Assembly: GCF_029784135.1 (NCBI RefSeq)
Contig: NC_073745.1
Coordinates: 102,938,125-103,002,124, forward strand
Reading direction: 5' to 3'
Length of the DNA: 64,000 nucleotides
Origin: Toxorhynchites rutilus septentrionalis
Taxonomy: Eukaryota; Arthropoda; Insecta; Diptera; Culicidae
Positions 62,301-64,000 of the stretch are shown here, piece after piece. The notes beneath the pieces were generated by a model that saw only the letters and a list, made by a program, of their open reading frames with translations, was not told the DNA's origin and searched no databases. Every line of letters begins with the position of its first letter. Position 1 is the first letter of the stretch. The position numbers were made by a program, and so were the translations under genes.

Positions 62301-64000
62301 TTCTAATTAAACAATACTAACAGTTTGTTAGCATCTCTACACAGTACCAGTAACTGCTGAATTGGTTGAATAAATTAGAAACGAAAAACTTATAGATCAG
62401 ACGTAAAGTATTTGAAAGAAATCACTTTATGTGTCCACGTGGAAATTATCTGTACCTCCACCCCTCTCACCATGGACAAACGTGGACAGCTTCATAACCC
62501 CTACCCTCCCTAAAGTTGTACACGTGGTATGTGGACAGCCCCTTAGATTTTTCCGTTTCTCAAACGGAATGAAAGAAACATGTAGCAGCTGGTATGGCAT
62601 CTTCAACAATGTTGTTTCCTTCATTTATTTTCCTCAGCAAGTTGATATAAAACCATAACCACACAACCAAACAATAAATGAATAAATCTGAAAGCTACGT
62701 CTCGCTACTCGTCTCATGTCTTTGTTTACTCCTGAAACTGTCAAGAACAAAACATCTATCGTTTCAACATCTTGATATTCATTACTTCTTTTTCTTAGTG
62801 CACTTATTCAAGAGGCAGCCAAGGCGCCTAGAAGTATATCCTAAGGTGGGCCAACTTGCTAAAACCACTCTTCAGCCATCTTGGAAGTCTACTGTGTTTT
62901 GTTTGTAAACAAAACACAATAAGCTATTGCCGAAGCTCGCTCGTGATCAGTCTGTTTCTTTCACGCTACAAGCAAATAATTCCCCTTCTGCTTTCTTCCG
63001 TACTGTATACCGCTCCCCTAACCAACTTAGTGACGAAACGGCCTCACCTAGACCATAAACCCGCTGCCTTCAACCATCGATGCTCTACTTTGACCGATTG
63101 GACATATCTGTCTGCCAGTAGAACCATGATGCCAAACGTGAAGACATTTATTTGAATGATCATCATATAAAAGTATGTTAAAAAGTCAACTCAATATTAA
63201 AATCATAAATACCAGAACAAACAACCAAGCTTCAATTCAGGAACAATTATGCTTTTATTCATTTGTCATACGACTCAAAAATCTGTAAATGTCTTCGAAT
63301 TTTTAGAAACGTTAACACTAAATTAGATGTCTTCACAGTCTTCAAAATGTGACATGCCTGGCATCTCTGCCTAGCAGCGGGGGCTCCTGGCCAGTCTACA
63401 CCAACATTGGATGTCATTGAAGGTCGCCATTTTAGTAAAAAATCGTGTGTGTCTAGTTGCCGTTCTTCAGTTTTACGCAAAATTGTAATATTTCTAAGAT
63501 TAGAATTCGTGAAAATCACCTATTATCGGCAGTGAATAGCAATAGTTCGTTGCGAAACATAATTGGCTGGTGGAAACGTGCTACAAATAGTGTATATTCG
63601 AGCTGGGTGCTGCGAAAGGTAGAAGTAGCGTTTCACTAACACACCAGCTCACAAGTGGAAAAGCTTCCAGATTCCCGCAAGTTCGGGAGCACGATCGATT
63701 TTGTGGAATGTTTTAGTGTAAATTTGGTAAAAAGTGATGGCTTTTTTTGCGTGTCGGCTGATATTAACTGGAGTGATGTTTTTGGAATAATATTGGAAGT
63801 TAGGTTGCGCGTAAAATTGTGCTTATTTTGAAAAGTGCTACTGGTTTTGACACTTACACAGTTACCTACACAGTGAAAAAAAACGAGTTTACTCTTCATT
63901 TGCTGTATTGACTGACACCGTGGTTGATGGTGTGCGCTCTACGAACACAAACATTCGAGCATCCAAAAAAAACGCACGTATTCTCCGGGATCGTATGTTC
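62301..64000. other. AT-rich terminal interval without supported genes
   Basis: Contains a CACGTGGA/TCCACCCCT-type segment (62430-62545: GTCCACGTGGAAA, TACCTCCACCCC, GTACACGTGGTATGTGGACA), common in insect dispersed repeats. Possible 5' exon material near 63460-63650 (TTCAGTTTTACG initiator-like, later AAAG|GTAGAAGT donor-like) leads nowhere in the window. Confidence 0.3.

Overview
The window is eukaryotic and looks like a culicine-type mosquito chromosome. It has short introns (56-78 bp), insect host genes (a mago nashi orthologue, a WASH subunit, a secreted serine protease and a C-type lectin), tRNA-derived SINEs, and a dense load of non-LTR retrotransposons, mariner/Tc1, hAT and MITE-type elements. 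I see no bacterial, viral or CRISPR features. The mosquito assignment is inference from gene and element style. No species is claimed.

Layout. 1-15187: a head-to-tail array of four copies of a GC-rich, single-ORF non-LTR retrotransposon of the R4/Dong type, with a reverse transcriptase, a CCHC knuckle and a C-terminal restriction-like endonuclease. Three of the copies have intact ORFs. 15188-19700: a minus-strand Jockey-like element whose ORF2 is split by a 545-bp MITE. 19722-28800: a 1.4-kb foldback, a ~142-bp satellite, a TIR element, and mariner, Tc1/mariner and hAT relics. 28928-34904: a (GA)n tract, then a 5'-truncated R1-like element whose A-rich tail received a fifth R4 copy. The composite is bracketed by an 11-bp repeat. 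35490-36800: a mariner fragment and unassigned AT-rich DNA. 36977-38570: host genes for a secreted chymotrypsin-fold serine protease and a C-type lectin, 9 bp apart. 39765-42220: a 195-bp tandem duplication and a mariner carrying an RNase H-type retrotransposon insertion, which fuses the two reading frames. 42261-53966: SINEs, MITEs, hAT/Tc1 relics, two more copies of the same RNase H-type retrotransposon, one candidate globin-like exon, and an unidentified two-exon gene at 45769-46306. 54068-57866: a second, frameshifted copy of that two-exon gene, its intron filled by a 3.5-kb MITE nest. 58206-60976: conserved host genes mago (+) and wash (-), tail to tail, and a small two-exon ORF. 60980-64000: mostly unassigned AT-rich sequence with one mariner relic.

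How parts relate. Every R4 copy whose 5' boundary is visible starts at or near an A-rich tail of another retrotransposon, its own kind or R1. This suggests insertion into A-tracts as the route to tandem arrays. The two immune-type genes share splice phase, so a protease-lectin hybrid transcript is possible on paper. The duplicated two-exon gene, once intact and once broken, is the best candidate for an undescribed host or element gene.
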